Source: Leucothrix pacifica
Lineage (GTDB): Bacteria > Pseudomonadota > Gammaproteobacteria > Thiotrichales > Thiotrichaceae
Reading direction: 5' to 3'
DNA: 64,000 bases
Assembly (NCBI RefSeq): GCF_003172875.1
Contig: NZ_QGKM01000003.1
Location: 62,001 to 126,000 of the forward strand
Made by a program: the position numbers and the translations under genes. Within the stretch, counting starts at the first letter, position 1. Each line of letters opens with the position of its first letter. Below the pieces are notes generated by a model. The model did not search any database and was not told where the DNA came from. It saw only the letters and a list, made by a program, of their open reading frames with translations. Positions 29,673 to 38,156 of this stretch are shown here, piece by piece.

Positions 29673-30173
29673 TCATTTCCCCAAGCGTGACACGACACCC
29701 TGCAAAGCGTGTGCTACCGACTGCATCCGCACGTCATTGCGGTCACCCTCAAAGTGACAAGTGTCTGTCTCTACCAATTCTTGCCTATTCGCCCAGCCAA
29801 AACACACCATCCCGACTGGTTTACTGTCAGTGCCACCGCCTGGTCCGGCGACGCCTGTAATTGACAGGGACACTGAGGCATCACTGTATCGCAGAGCACC
29901 GCTAGCCATTTCGGCCGCCGTCTCTTTACTGACCGCGCCAAACTGCTCAAGCGTTTCCAATTTAACATCAACCATTTTCTGCTTAGCGCCATTACTGTAA
30001 GTAACGAATCCACAGTCCAGAACATCAGAGCTTCCTGACAGATCGGTTAATAGTTTGGCCACCCATCCGCCAGTACAAGACTCTACCGTTGCCAGCCGTT
30101 GCTTGTGCGCTCGCAGTACATTGGATACCTGCTCAGCGATTTGTATTAACTCAGACTCATTCATGCGCCGCAT
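29673..30173 (-). CDS. pncC: Nicotinamide-nucleotide amidohydrolase (CinA C-terminal domain protein)
   Basis: This 166-residue protein corresponds to the C-terminal CinA domain, which in E. coli (PncC) deamidates NMN to recycle pyridine nucleotides. Conserved parts are RLATVESCTGGWVAKLLTD (about 26-44), FVTYSNGAKQKM and SITGVAGPGGGTDSKPVG. There is no N-terminal CinA domain, so it is the single-domain form. It lies directly upstream of recA, a very common arrangement, and is divergent from mutS. A Met at position 4 is an alternative start. Confidence 0.92.
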   Translation of the reverse strand: MRRMNESELIQIAEQVSNVLRAHKQRLATVESCTGGWVAKLLTDLSGSSDVLDCGFVTYSNGAKQKMVDVKLETLEQFGAVSKETAAEMASGALRYSDASVSLSITGVAGPGGGTDSKPVGMVCFGWANRQELVETDTCHFEGDRNDVRMQSVAHALQGVVSRLGK

Positions 30174-30273
30174 CTTACATCATGTACTCTCAAAAGTGCA
30201 TTAGTCCGACTAGATTTGCATTTATTTTCAGCAGACTCATGACATTTAATTACCCTGCTGATACATTCCCCAA

Positions 30274-32850
30274 ATGGCCAAATCTAGCAAAAAATCTACC
30301 TCACAACACACACCAATGATGCAGCAATACCTCCGGATTAAATCAGAGCATCCGGATCAAATGCTGTTTTATCGTATGGGTGATTTTTATGAATTATTCT
30401 TTGATGACGCGAAGCGTGCGGCAGAATTGCTCAATATCACGCTAACGGCCAGAGGGAAATCAAACGGTGATCCGATCCCGATGGCAGGTGTACCGTACCA
30501 TGCAGCAGAGCAATACTTACCTCGCCTGTTAAAGCTAGGTGTGTCGGTCGCTATCTGTGAACAAGTCGGAGACCCTGCAACCAGTAAAGGACCGGTGGAA
30601 CGCAAGGTTGCACGTATTCTGACGCCAGGAACGGTGACTGATGACTTTTTACTGGATGAAACCCGCGACAATTTATTACTGGCCATCTTCCAACATGAAG
30701 AAGCCTACGGTGTTGCGCATATCGATCTGAGTAGTGGTCGTTTTGTCCTGTCAGAGCTGGAAAATGCCCATGCACTGACTAATGAGATCGAACGCCTGCA
30801 ACCCGCAGAAATATTATTACAAGAAGAACAAAATCCCTTATCAGGAAGCAAACACTCCATCACTCGTCGTGCAAGTTGGCATTTCGATAGTGATACTGCG
30901 CTGCAACTCTTGACTAAACAGTTCGGTACGCATGACTTAAGCGGATTCGGTTGCACCGACTTACCATTGGCTATTATTGCCGCTGGCGCACTCCTACAAT
31001 ACGTACAAGAAACACAACGTGCTGCCCTGCCTCATATTACCGGCATGCAAGTAGAATCAACGGATGATGGCATTGTGCTTGATGCTGCCAGTCGCCGAAA
31101 CCTGGAACTTGAACAAAGCCTCACTGGTGACCACAAAAATACACTGATTTCAGTACTGGATCACACTGCTACCAGCATGGGTGGCCGCCTACTCAGTCGC
31201 TGGCTGAATAAGCCTCTCAAAGATCAGCAAGTCCTGCGCAATCGTCACCAATCAGTTGCTGCTCTGATACAGGATTATCGTTTCGAATTGCTGCAACCTT
31301 TATTACGACAAATCGGTGATATCGAACGTATCGTGTCACGTATCGCCTTAGGCTCAGCACGACCCCGCGACTTATCAACCTTACGCGCGTCATTGCATAT
31401 CGTGCCACAACTGCATAGTGAAATTGATTCCGTAGGATTCCAATATGTGCAGGATATTCGCCAGCAAATAGATACTCACGCATCCTTATTAGAACTACTC
31501 GGCCGCGCCATCATTGAAGAACCACCAGTATTGATTCGTGATGGTGGTGTCATTGCCGAAGGTTATGACGCTGAGCTTGATGAGTTACGTAACCTAAGCC
31601 AGAACGCAGACCAATATTTATTGGATCTGGAAACCCGTGAACGCGAGCGCACGGGGATTCAAACACTCAAAGTTGCTTACAACCGGGTGCATGGATTTTA
31701 TATCGAAATATCCCGTACGCATTCGGACCAGGTACCACCGGAGTATGTCAGACGTCAAACACTCAAAGGTGCTGAGCGCTTTATTCTTCCGGAGCTCAAG
31801 CAATTCGAAGACAAGGTACTGTCATCCCGAGAACGTGCGCTTGCGCGTGAAAAATCACTTTATGAAAGCTTGCTGGTTACATTAGCAGAACATTTGCAGC
31901 CATTACGGTTGACCGCACAGGCAATCTCAGAACTCGATGTACTCAGTAACTTCGCGGAGCGCGCTTCAACACTGAACTACGAATGTCCTGAGCTTGTGGG
32001 AACACCCGGGTTTGATATCGAAGACAGTCGCCACCCGGTAGTAGAAACTACGCTAGACGCACCGTTCGTGCCTAACGATCTGCAAATGAACCCACAACGA
32101 CGCATGCTGATGATTACCGGTCCAAACATGGGCGGTAAATCGACTTATATGCGACAGGTTGCGTTGTTGGTGCTGATGGCCCACGTGGGGAGCTTTGTCC
32201 CTGCTAAACGTGCCGTGATTGGCCCGGTCGATCGCATTTTTACCCGCATCGGCGCACATGATGACTTGAGCACCGGTCGCTCCACATTTATGGTGGAAAT
32301 GACGGAAGCGGCTAATATCCTGAATAATGCCACTGCCAACTCATTGGTTTTAATGGATGAAATTGGTCGGGGCACCAGCACCTTTGATGGCTTATCACTC
32401 GCATGGGCATTTGCCGAGCATCTGGCAAGTCAGCGCAAAGCATTCACTTTATTCGCGACGCACTACTTCGAATTAACAAGCCTACCTGACACCATCAGCA
32501 ATATCGCCAATGTTCATATCGACGCGGTTGAGCACGCAGACAAGATTGTCTTCTTACACCGCGTAAAAGATGGTCCTGCCAACCAAAGTTACGGTTTACA
32601 GGTTGCACAACTTGCCGGTGTGCCAAAACCAGTGGTGGATCAAGCCAGACAAAAACTGCAATCTTTAGAGACCGATGCTAAGCACTCTGTTCAGGAAGGC
32701 GGAACCCTTCCCTTAAATCTGCAATTTACACCTGAAGTTGACCCACAAGCTGAGACCTTGAAAACAGCACTACAGGCAATTGATCCTGATGAATTAACTC
32801 CGCGACAAGCATTGGATGCATTGTATCAACTTCACCAACTGATTAAGTAA
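30274..32850 (+). CDS. mutS: DNA mismatch repair protein MutS
   Basis: This 858-residue mismatch sensor has the N-terminal mismatch-binding domain with the Phe-x-Glu motif (GDFYELF, about residues 36-42), connector, lever and clamp domains, and the C-terminal ABC ATPase with [14 protein letters not shown] (about 615-628), [12 protein letters not shown] and a [11 protein letters not shown] switch. The C-terminal tail ([18 protein letters not shown]) fits the tetramerisation segment. It is divergent from pncC-recA. Weak terminator-like pairing follows the stop. Confidence 0.98.
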   Translation: MAKSSKKSTSQHTPMMQQYLRIKSEHPDQMLFYRMGDFYELFFDDAKRAAELLNITLTARGKSNGDPIPMAGVPYHAAEQYLPRLLKLGVSVAICEQVGDPATSKGPVERKVARILTPGTVTDDFLLDETRDNLLLAIFQHEEAYGVAHIDLSSGRFVLSELENAHALTNEIERLQPAEILLQEEQNPLSGSKHSITRRASWHFDSDTALQLLTKQFGTHDLSGFGCTDLPLAIIAAGALLQYVQETQRAALPHITGMQVESTDDGIVLDAASRRNLELEQSLTGDHKNTLISVLDHTATSMGGRLLSRWLNKPLKDQQVLRNRHQSVAALIQDYRFELLQPLLRQIGDIERIVSRIALGSARPRDLSTLRASLHIVPQLHSEIDSVGFQYVQDIRQQIDTHASLLELLGRAIIEEPPVLIRDGGVIAEGYDAELDELRNLSQNADQYLLDLETRERERTGIQTLKVAYNRVHGFYIEISRTHSDQVPPEYVRRQTLKGAERFILPELKQFEDKVLSSRERALAREKSLYESLLVTLAEHLQPLRLTAQAISELDVLSNFAERASTLNYECPELVGTPGFDIEDSRHPVVETTLDAPFVPNDLQMNPQRRMLMITGPNMGGKSTYMRQVALLVLMAHVGSFVPAKRAVIGPVDRIFTRIGAHDDLSTGRSTFMVEMTEAANILNNATANSLVLMDEIGRGTSTFDGLSLAWAFAEHLASQRKAFTLFATHYFELTSLPDTISNIANVHIDAVEHADKIVFLHRVKDGPANQSYGLQVAQLAGVPKPVVDQARQKLQSLETDAKHSVQEGGTLPLNLQFTPEVDPQAETLKTALQAIDPDELTPRQALDALYQLHQLIK

Positions 32851-33126
32851 ACCCCATAATTTTCAACCACTTGGGTTAATTTTTCTTAATGGAACTTTTG
32901 TATTTTTCGGCGGTATAACTATTTCCCGTGATCAACATTATTACTAAAACATAGGATATTGATTATTTTTAAATCAAAAAATACCGCCTAAAAAACTCAG
33001 CTAATTAAGCTGAATAATGTTTCTGATAGACCAAAAAATATTAATCAACGCTCAGAGATTTTTTGATTTTTCTCAACCAGAGATTTTCGGTAGATATAAA
33101 TAACCCAATCAACACGGAGGTTACTT
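32851..33126. other. AT-rich intergenic region after mutS
   Basis: This 276-base stretch precedes the small basic protein gene. A weak AACCC...GGGTT stem followed by T residues lies just after the mutS stop. Two further inverted repeats are visible: GGCGGTAT (32909-32916) with ATACCGCC (32981-32988), and TCAGCT-AATTA-AGCTGA (about 32998-33014). The last part presumably holds the promoter of the small gene. No RNA gene could be recognised. Confidence 0.4.
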
Positions 33127-33327
33127 ATGTCACGGAATGACAATGTTTTTTTTCTCTTCGAAAGCAACATCAAACGCGAATTCAAAAACCGTAAAAAACG
33201 CCAAAGCAAGAAAATGCGTCGACGTTTGGAAGTAAAACGCAAGTTGGATAACTACTTTGAAAACAAGCGCATCAACCGTCAACTCGGCTTTTTGGAAGAT
33301 GATGACGAGCTAATGTGGGAAATTTAG
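33127..33327 (+). CDS. Small highly basic protein of unknown function
   Basis: This 66-residue protein has a strongly basic centre (NRKKRQSKKMRRRLEVKRK, about residues 21-39) and an acidic end (LEDDDELMWEI). It is probably helical. A strong GGAGG ribosome-binding site eight bases before the ATG supports real translation. The RRRLE...ENKR pattern faintly recalls small gammaproteobacterial proteins of the PA3496 type, but I cannot confirm this. Nucleic-acid binding would fit the charge. It stands alone between mutS and tRNA-Arg. Confidence 0.65.
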   Translation: MSRNDNVFFLFESNIKREFKNRKKRQSKKMRRRLEVKRKLDNYFENKRINRQLGFLEDDDELMWEI

Positions 33328-33415
33328 AGATTATTTGTCACGACATTGAGGCACCACGGTTGTACTTTTTAGACAGCTGTGGTGATAAAACACTATCCGC
33401 AGGGCTTCTTATTGC

Positions 33416-33421
33416 TATAAT
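33416..33421 (+). promoter_or_regulatory. -10 box of the tRNA-Arg gene
   Basis: A perfect TATAAT lies ten bases before the tRNA 5' end. The -35 region is poor, so the pairing is incomplete, but no other promoter fits the tRNA. Confidence 0.5.
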
Positions 33422-33430
33422 GCACCCCAC

Positions 33431-33507
33431 GTCTCGGTAGCTCAGTTGGATAGAGCGGTCCCCTCCTAAGGGACAGGCCAGGGGTTCGATTCCTCTCCGG
33501 GACGCCA
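33431..33507 (+). tRNA. tRNA-Arg (anticodon CCT)
   Basis: A 77-base tRNA with encoded CCA. The acceptor stem pairs GTCTCGG with CCGGGAC. The anticodon stem GTCCC/GGGAC encloses CTCCTAA, giving anticodon CCT, and the T-loop GTTCGATTC is normal. It reads the rare AGG codon. Confidence 0.96.
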
Positions 33508-33587
33508 TCCATTCACACTCCCTCAAAAACTTCGTTACACCTCCCAACATTCTGTTAAGCATTAAACAGGACTTTCATCCCACCCAA

Positions 33588-33732
33588 ATAAAAAACGCCC
33601 TTTGCCGGGGTAAGCAAAGAGCGTGGGGGTTGAGATTGGCGATGATCTTATTTTTATTATTGATAGATCGCTCTTCTCGGGGGCTTGCTGGTAAATCTTT
33701 TATTATTATTTTGTTGTTATCGTTTTGTTGTT
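33588..33732 (-). ncRNA. Candidate sigma-54-driven, CA-motif small RNA (CrcZ/CrcY-like)
   Basis: A putative RNA of about 145 bases begins 12-13 bases after a sigma-54 promoter and ends at a Rho-independent terminator. It carries four AAnAAnAA motifs on the minus strand: 33725-33732, 33711-33718, 33700-33710 (extended) and 33654-33661. In Pseudomonas such catabolite-activity motifs bind Hfq with Crc, and the RpoN/CbrB-dependent RNAs CrcZ and CrcY use them to titrate the repressor. No plausible protein fits: the one overlapping frame starts upstream and runs past the terminator. Function and partners are inferred; presence of crc and cbrAB cannot be seen here. Confidence 0.55.
33590..33624 (-). 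terminator. Rho-independent terminator of the candidate small RNA
   Basis: On the minus strand an 11-bp stem with one mismatch (33614-33624 with 33595-33605, loop 33606-33613) is followed by six T residues. No annotated gene on this strand precedes it, so it terminates an otherwise unseen transcript. A T-run of this length also suits Hfq-bound RNAs. Confidence 0.78.
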
Positions 33733-33743
33733 GATAAGTAATA

Positions 33744-33759
33744 TGCACCGGGTGTGCCA
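33744..33759 (-). promoter_or_regulatory. Sigma-54 (RpoN) promoter
   Basis: The minus-strand sequence TGGCACACCCGGTGCA matches the -24/-12 consensus (TGGCAC, five to six bases, TTGCA) with one change in the -12 element and the obligatory ten bases between GG and GC. The predicted transcription start is about 33732-33733, directly at the first AAnAAnAA motif. A palindrome TGACA-T-TGTCA (33851-33861), about 120 bases upstream, could be an enhancer-binding-protein site. Confidence 0.62.
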
Positions 33760-34260
33760 ACTTTCTCCAAAACCGCATAAATAATTGTTTTATATATATT
33801 TTTAAAGTTTTAATCGATTTCTAAATAGCACTATTTCAGTGAGCTAAACATGACAATGTCAGCTTACGACGGCGTTATTGGATAATTTGTCACTTATGAA
33901 CGACTCACTGGCCCAACTAATCTACACATCTGGCTCTAAGAAAATCTGAATACAGGTTTTAAGGTGAGATTCACATCCGGGGAGGTCAACGATATGCAGT
34001 GAGCAGGATTCCGCAAAAACACACAAATCTGCCAACAATCTCACTGCAATGGCGATGTCAGTTCCATGCGCACTGAGGCACACAATTGTTACCAATGACA
34101 CTAGTCATATCGACGATGAATCACTGATGTACTCCTCCTGCAAAAAAAAGGTGTGAGTGTAGTATGATAAAGAAACTCAGTGATGCAACCTTGCAGCACC
34201 GAGCATAACTTGTCTCCGGCAACCGAAGGCAATTCAGAGAGTAAGACCACAGGAGTTCAA
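33760..34260. other. Intergenic region before the taurine-type transporter
   Basis: This stretch of about 500 bases has no convincing gene on either strand. It contains the possible enhancer site for the minus-strand sigma-54 promoter and, towards the right, a cluster of inverted repeats that may form a structured leader of the ABC transporter mRNA. Two tiny frames with start codons occur: ATG-CAG-TGA after GGGGAGG at 33993, and a 14-codon frame at 34164-34208. Neither is supported enough to call as a gene. Confidence 0.5.
33963..34184 (+). promoter_or_regulatory. Possible structured 5' leader of the taurine-type ABC operon
   Basis: Several pairings can be drawn by eye: GGTGAGATT (33963-33971) with AATCTCACT (34037-34045), an inner GCAGGATT/AATCTGC stem, TCAGT...ACTGA near 34057-34077, ATGAC-ACTA-GTCAT (34095-34108), and ATCACTGA (34120-34127) with TCAGTGAT (34177-34184). 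It matches no riboswitch class I know. Folding was not computed and some pairings may be chance. Confidence 0.3.
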
Positions 34261-35235
34261 ATGAAGTCAATCAAGAAAATTCTAAGCTGTATCTCACTAG
34301 CAGCAGTTACTGGCATCGCAACATCAACGGCAAGTGCAGACGTTAACGTTGCATATTTCCTAGAGTGGGCAACCCCAAATCAAGTCGCTAAAGTTGAGAA
34401 AGTTTATGATGAAGCACTCGGTGAGAAAGTTAACTGGGTGAACTTTGCTACGGGTACTGCAATGACCGAGGCGATGCTGTCTGGCGATATTGATATTGCA
34501 TTCAGTCAAGGCATGACGCCATTCGTTAACGCTGTGAATGCTAACGCACCAATCAAGATGGTTGGTATTGCAGTTGCTTACGGTGCTGGTGGTGATTGTG
34601 TTGTTAGCGACAAGTCAGGTATATCAAAAGAAAATGCAACAGAGCTGGAAGGCCAATCAGTTGCAGTACCGTTAAATACAATGTCTGACTATGAACTTCG
34701 CCTGACGCTAAGCAGTCTGGACGTAGATATCACAAAAATCAAAATTGTTGATCAGGAACCAGCAGATGCTGCCGTCTCTTTGGCTGATGGTGCTGTAGCA
34801 ATGGCATGCGGTTTTGGTGCTGACTCACTGTCTAAGATGAAAGAAGTTGGTAAACCAATGTTAACGCTGGACGAGAAAACAGCAGCTGGCATCACTAGCT
34901 TTGATATCGTTTCTGTGACTGAGAAGTTCATTCAGGAAAACCCTGAAGCAGTAAAGACGTTCATGGAAGTTACATCACAAGCCAATGCAGATTTTGCCAA
35001 AGACCAAAGCAAGATGGATGTTATTGCTAAAGATGCGGGCTTAACGCTGGAGAAAACTAAAGAGCAAATGGCTGGATTCAGCTTCCCTTCTGTTGAAGAG
35101 CAGATGGCAGAGTACTTCAATGAAGATGGCAAGGTCGCAAAAGTATTGCCATTCATGGGGAATATGTTTGCTACAGAAGCAGCGCCAGCTAAAGACGATT
35201 ACTCTTCAGTAATTGATACATCTTTCCTTAAGTAA
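34261..35235 (+). CDS. ABC transporter substrate-binding protein, taurine type
   Basis: This 324-residue periplasmic protein has a signal peptide (ISLAAVTGIATSTASA, cleavage near residue 26) and an NMT1/TauA-like fold. VAYFLEWATPNQVAKVEK at the mature N-terminus, GDIDIAFSQGMTPFVNAVN and APIKMVGIAVAYGAGGDCVV match proteins annotated as taurine binders. The ATG at 34261 has AGGAG upstream; an in-frame ATG at 34180 adds 27 non-signal residues and is unlikely. It is first in a three-gene operon and is followed by an intercistronic terminator. The real substrate (taurine, another sulfonate, or an amine) is not proven. Confidence 0.85.
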   Translation: MKSIKKILSCISLAAVTGIATSTASADVNVAYFLEWATPNQVAKVEKVYDEALGEKVNWVNFATGTAMTEAMLSGDIDIAFSQGMTPFVNAVNANAPIKMVGIAVAYGAGGDCVVSDKSGISKENATELEGQSVAVPLNTMSDYELRLTLSSLDVDITKIKIVDQEPADAAVSLADGAVAMACGFGADSLSKMKEVGKPMLTLDEKTAAGITSFDIVSVTEKFIQENPEAVKTFMEVTSQANADFAKDQSKMDVIAKDAGLTLEKTKEQMAGFSFPSVEEQMAEYFNEDGKVAKVLPFMGNMFATEAAPAKDDYSSVIDTSFLK

Positions 35236-35263
35236 GCCTACTTAAGTCAGGAAAGTGTTACAC

Positions 35264-35292
35264 AAACGGCAGATATCTCATCTGCCGTTTTT
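35264..35292 (+). terminator. Intercistronic terminator between the binding-protein and ATPase genes
   Basis: A perfect 11-bp stem (35264-35274 with 35280-35290) and a five-base loop end in a T-run. It lies 28 bases after the binding-protein stop and 63 before the ATPase start, so most transcripts should stop here, giving excess binding protein over membrane components. Confidence 0.85.
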
Positions 35293-35355
35293 ACATCAGA
35301 GTTATTCTAAGCGGTACTTTAAGACAACGTAAAATCAATCACCTAAGGAAGGTAT

Positions 35356-36150
35356 ATGAGTGACCTTGTAGCAAAAGACTTAAGTATGGTTTTTGATGTT
35401 GGTTCAGGGGGGCAAGTTCATGCGCTTAACAACATCAATTTCACTCTAAAAAGTGGCGAACTATTATCAGTACTGGGGCCGTCAGGCTGTGGTAAAACAA
35501 CGCTGCTAAATATCATCGCAGGATTCAATCACCCCACAAGTGGTGGCGTGTACCTTGGCGATGAAGAAATCAAAGGTCCTGGTGTGAACAGGGGCATGGT
35601 TTTCCAGCAAGGCGCTTTATTTGAATGGTTAACGGTTTCAGAAAACGTCGACTTTGGCCTGCGTATGAAAGGTACTGACCCTAAAAAAAGCCGTAAAATG
35701 GTCGATGAGTGGTTAGATATCGTTGGCTTGGCTGGCTTCGGTGATGTTCCTACCTATCAATTATCAGGGGGAATGCAGCAACGGATCGCATTAGCACGCT
35801 GTCTCATCAATGATCCGGATTTGATTCTGATGGATGAGCCACTTGGCGCACTTGATGCATTGACCCGGGAAAAAATGCAGTCGCTTGTACTTAAAATCTG
35901 GAAAGAAACCGGCAAGACCATCATGATTATCACGCACTCAGTGGAAGAAGCATTACTGCTGGGCGAACGACTATTCGTCATGGCACCAAGACCGGGACGA
36001 ATACACAAAGAATACAATCTGCCCTTTGCTGACCGTGGTGTCACCGAAGATACCCGAGACATCAAAAACGGGGATGATTTTATTCATACTCGTGAAGAGA
36101 TTCTCACCATGATCTGGGATATGGAAGAAGAAATTATGGGGCAGGTGTAA
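35356..36150 (+). CDS. ABC transporter ATP-binding protein, taurine/nitrate type
   Basis: This 264-residue ATPase energises the importer on the cytoplasmic face. It has Walker A GPSGCGKTT (about residues 40-48), a Q-loop in FQQGALFEWLTV, signature LSGGMQQRIALARCL, Walker B LILMDEPLGALD and the switch ITHSVEEALLL. It belongs to the TauB/SsuB/NrtD group. An AAGGAAGG ribosome-binding site precedes the ATG. It is followed two bases later by the permease gene. Confidence 0.93.
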   Translation: MSDLVAKDLSMVFDVGSGGQVHALNNINFTLKSGELLSVLGPSGCGKTTLLNIIAGFNHPTSGGVYLGDEEIKGPGVNRGMVFQQGALFEWLTVSENVDFGLRMKGTDPKKSRKMVDEWLDIVGLAGFGDVPTYQLSGGMQQRIALARCLINDPDLILMDEPLGALDALTREKMQSLVLKIWKETGKTIMIITHSVEEALLLGERLFVMAPRPGRIHKEYNLPFADRGVTEDTRDIKNGDDFIHTREEILTMIWDMEEEIMGQV

Positions 36151-36152
36151 TT

Positions 36153-38084
36153 ATGTTTGATTTCTTATTTGAATACCGGGGCGTTATTGTCGGTACAATA
36201 TTTGTTGCCTTGATTGCCGCTGTTATATGGGCGTTCTTCTACGGGCGTAAACTAATACGTACCGAAAAAAATGATGCTGTTTTTGGTAATCCCGCACGTG
36301 CATTAGGTGGCTGGCATTGGGTCATAACGGGGGTTAGTGCGATTCTCATTGTTTGGCTCTATTTCTCTTGGGATGCTGCTCGGGCATTCCACCCCAAAGC
36401 TGCCAATGAGCTTTGCCAGGTCGCTAAACTATCATCTGCAGTCAATCCAATTCGCTCAACCTTTCCTTTAGAAAAAGAGTTTTTAAAAGGTACGAGCTTA
36501 TTGGTTCGTGAAAATGCGCAACTGTCTGAGCTTGAGGAAAGAGTTGAGAGACTAGGCTTTTCTGAGACCGAAAAAGCGAAAGCGAAAGAAACGATCGACT
36601 TGATGCGCGCAGCGATAACGGGAATGACTTCACCGGAGTATCTTGACGCTGAAACAAGTAGTCAGTTTAAAAGTATTGAAGCACGGATTGATGATCTAAC
36701 CGCGAAACTTGCCGATGAAAACTACCCTGGTGAGCCAACGACTGAGCAAGTTGCTGCCGCTGAAAAGAACGCACGCTGGGGGGACTCTGGTAACGAAATC
36801 CCGAATGCTCCTGCTAGTCCACGGGGCTATAAGTTTGATGCAGCCGCAAAAGAAATGAAGTCGATTGCGTCTGACTTTTCCAAAATCAGAAATAAGAATG
36901 AAAATTTCTTAGCTCAGATTGAAAAGCTTAAAGCACAGATCGCATCACTTGATGAACTGGCTCAAGCCTCTCCGGGTGTTGATGAGTTACTCGTCCAAAA
37001 CCGGGCTGATTTCGTTAAAGGTCTGACGCGTGTTTTACGCCGTGTGGATGATGGCAATATCTTCCCACCGGATGCATTGAATAATGTTCAGGCAGCACTC
37101 GTTAAGTTGGATGATGAGCAAAAAAGTCAACAAGGTGGACTAAGATTCTACGACACCTTCATGATGCCAGGCGGTCAAATCACGTCAGGTAGTAGCTCAT
37201 GTAGTGAACAGGGTTCTGGTCGCTGGTTACCTAAGCCATCAGACACTTTACGTACTTTTGCACGTATCTCTAACCCTGAAATTGGCTATAAAGGTTATCC
37301 ACTGTTGTGGTACAAAATGAAACCATTCGGTGAGATGGTTGATTTCGTACTTCCGGATTTCATTTCATCCTTGGTGCCGGGTAAATTCCCTCGTCATGAT
37401 GAAAATGGCATCGTTACACCAAACTTTAAAAGCAAGGTACATGACATTGTCACGGGTAACTTTGAGTCGTTTAAAGTACCCATGCCATCAGGCCATGTCT
37501 GGGACTCATTACTGCGTGTATTAGCGGGTTTGTTCTTCGGAATTATCCTTGGTGTGCCGCTGGGGCTGTTCATGGGACTATCGCGGTTCTCGAAAGGTTT
37601 CTTCGATCCGATGATCGAGCTTTATCGTCCGGTCCCACCACTAGCATGGGCACCGCTGATCTTAACAATCTTTGGTATTGGTGATGACGGTAAGATCTTC
37701 TTACTATTCATGGTCGCCTTCGCGATTATGGTTATCTCAGCCAGAACCGGTGCAACGGGTACGCATCTTTCTAAGATTCATGCGGCGCACTCACTGGGAG
37801 CAACAAACCGACAGATTCTGCGTAAAGTCATCCTACCTAACTCGTTACCTGAGATACTCACAGGTATCCGAATTGCGATTGGTGTGTGTTGGGGTACTTT
37901 GGTTGCTGCGGAAATGCTAGCAGGTACCACAGGTATTGGTTTCGTAGAGAATGTGGCGCGTAAGCAGTCTGACTACGAGATCATCTGGACCACGATTATC
38001 ATCCTTGGTCTGCTCGGATTGTTATTCGATCTGATGATGCGTTGGATTATTGATAAGGTCATTCCTTGGAGAGGTAAAGGTTAA
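36153..38084 (+). CDS. ABC transporter permease with a long N-terminal extension, taurine type
   Basis: This 643-residue protein ends in a standard TauC/SsuC-like permease domain (about residues 440-640) with the EAA loop HSLGATNRQILRKVILPNSL. Typical TauC proteins are about 270 residues; here the N-terminal 440 residues add two hydrophobic helices (about 6-28 and 48-70) and a roughly 370-residue hydrophilic region with coiled-coil character (KIRNKNENFLAQIEKLKAQI). The extension probably lies in the periplasm between helices, but topology is inferred. It is the last gene of the operon, followed by a terminator. Confidence 0.88.
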   Translation: MFDFLFEYRGVIVGTIFVALIAAVIWAFFYGRKLIRTEKNDAVFGNPARALGGWHWVITGVSAILIVWLYFSWDAARAFHPKAANELCQVAKLSSAVNPIRSTFPLEKEFLKGTSLLVRENAQLSELEERVERLGFSETEKAKAKETIDLMRAAITGMTSPEYLDAETSSQFKSIEARIDDLTAKLADENYPGEPTTEQVAAAEKNARWGDSGNEIPNAPASPRGYKFDAAAKEMKSIASDFSKIRNKNENFLAQIEKLKAQIASLDELAQASPGVDELLVQNRADFVKGLTRVLRRVDDGNIFPPDALNNVQAALVKLDDEQKSQQGGLRFYDTFMMPGGQITSGSSSCSEQGSGRWLPKPSDTLRTFARISNPEIGYKGYPLLWYKMKPFGEMVDFVLPDFISSLVPGKFPRHDENGIVTPNFKSKVHDIVTGNFESFKVPMPSGHVWDSLLRVLAGLFFGIILGVPLGLFMGLSRFSKGFFDPMIELYRPVPPLAWAPLILTIFGIGDDGKIFLLFMVAFAIMVISARTGATGTHLSKIHAAHSLGATNRQILRKVILPNSLPEILTGIRIAIGVCWGTLVAAEMLAGTTGIGFVENVARKQSDYEIIWTTIIILGLLGLLFDLMMRWIIDKVIPWRGKG

Positions 38085-38126
38085 GGCAGATATTTGCGTT
38101 AATTTTTGGCGCACGCTTTAGTAAAG

Positions 38127-38156
38127 AGGCGGATCATCAGGTTCGCCTTTTTATTT
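38127..38156 (+). terminator. Rho-independent terminator after the taurine-type operon
   Basis: A 7-bp stem with one wobble pair (38127-38133 with 38142-38148) is followed by a T-rich run. It lies about 40 bases after the permease stop. Confidence 0.75.

Noticed and set aside
32909-32988. 8-bp inverted repeat GGCGGTAT/ATACCGCC as mobile-element ends
   Set aside because: The 64-base interior has no coding content, and no target-site duplication was seen.
33575-33778. 67-residue minus-strand frame over the candidate small RNA
   Set aside because: It begins upstream of the predicted transcription start and runs through and past the terminator, and its residues mirror the A-rich RNA motifs.
34120-34184. 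Hammerhead-like core (CTGATG ... GAAAC) before the taurine-type operon
   Set aside because: The conserved CUGANGA box is not matched and the three stems do not form in the required arrangement.
34214-34240. SAM-riboswitch-like CCGGCAACC before the binding-protein gene
   Set aside because: Only this short block resembles the SAM-I consensus; the other conserved elements and stems are absent.
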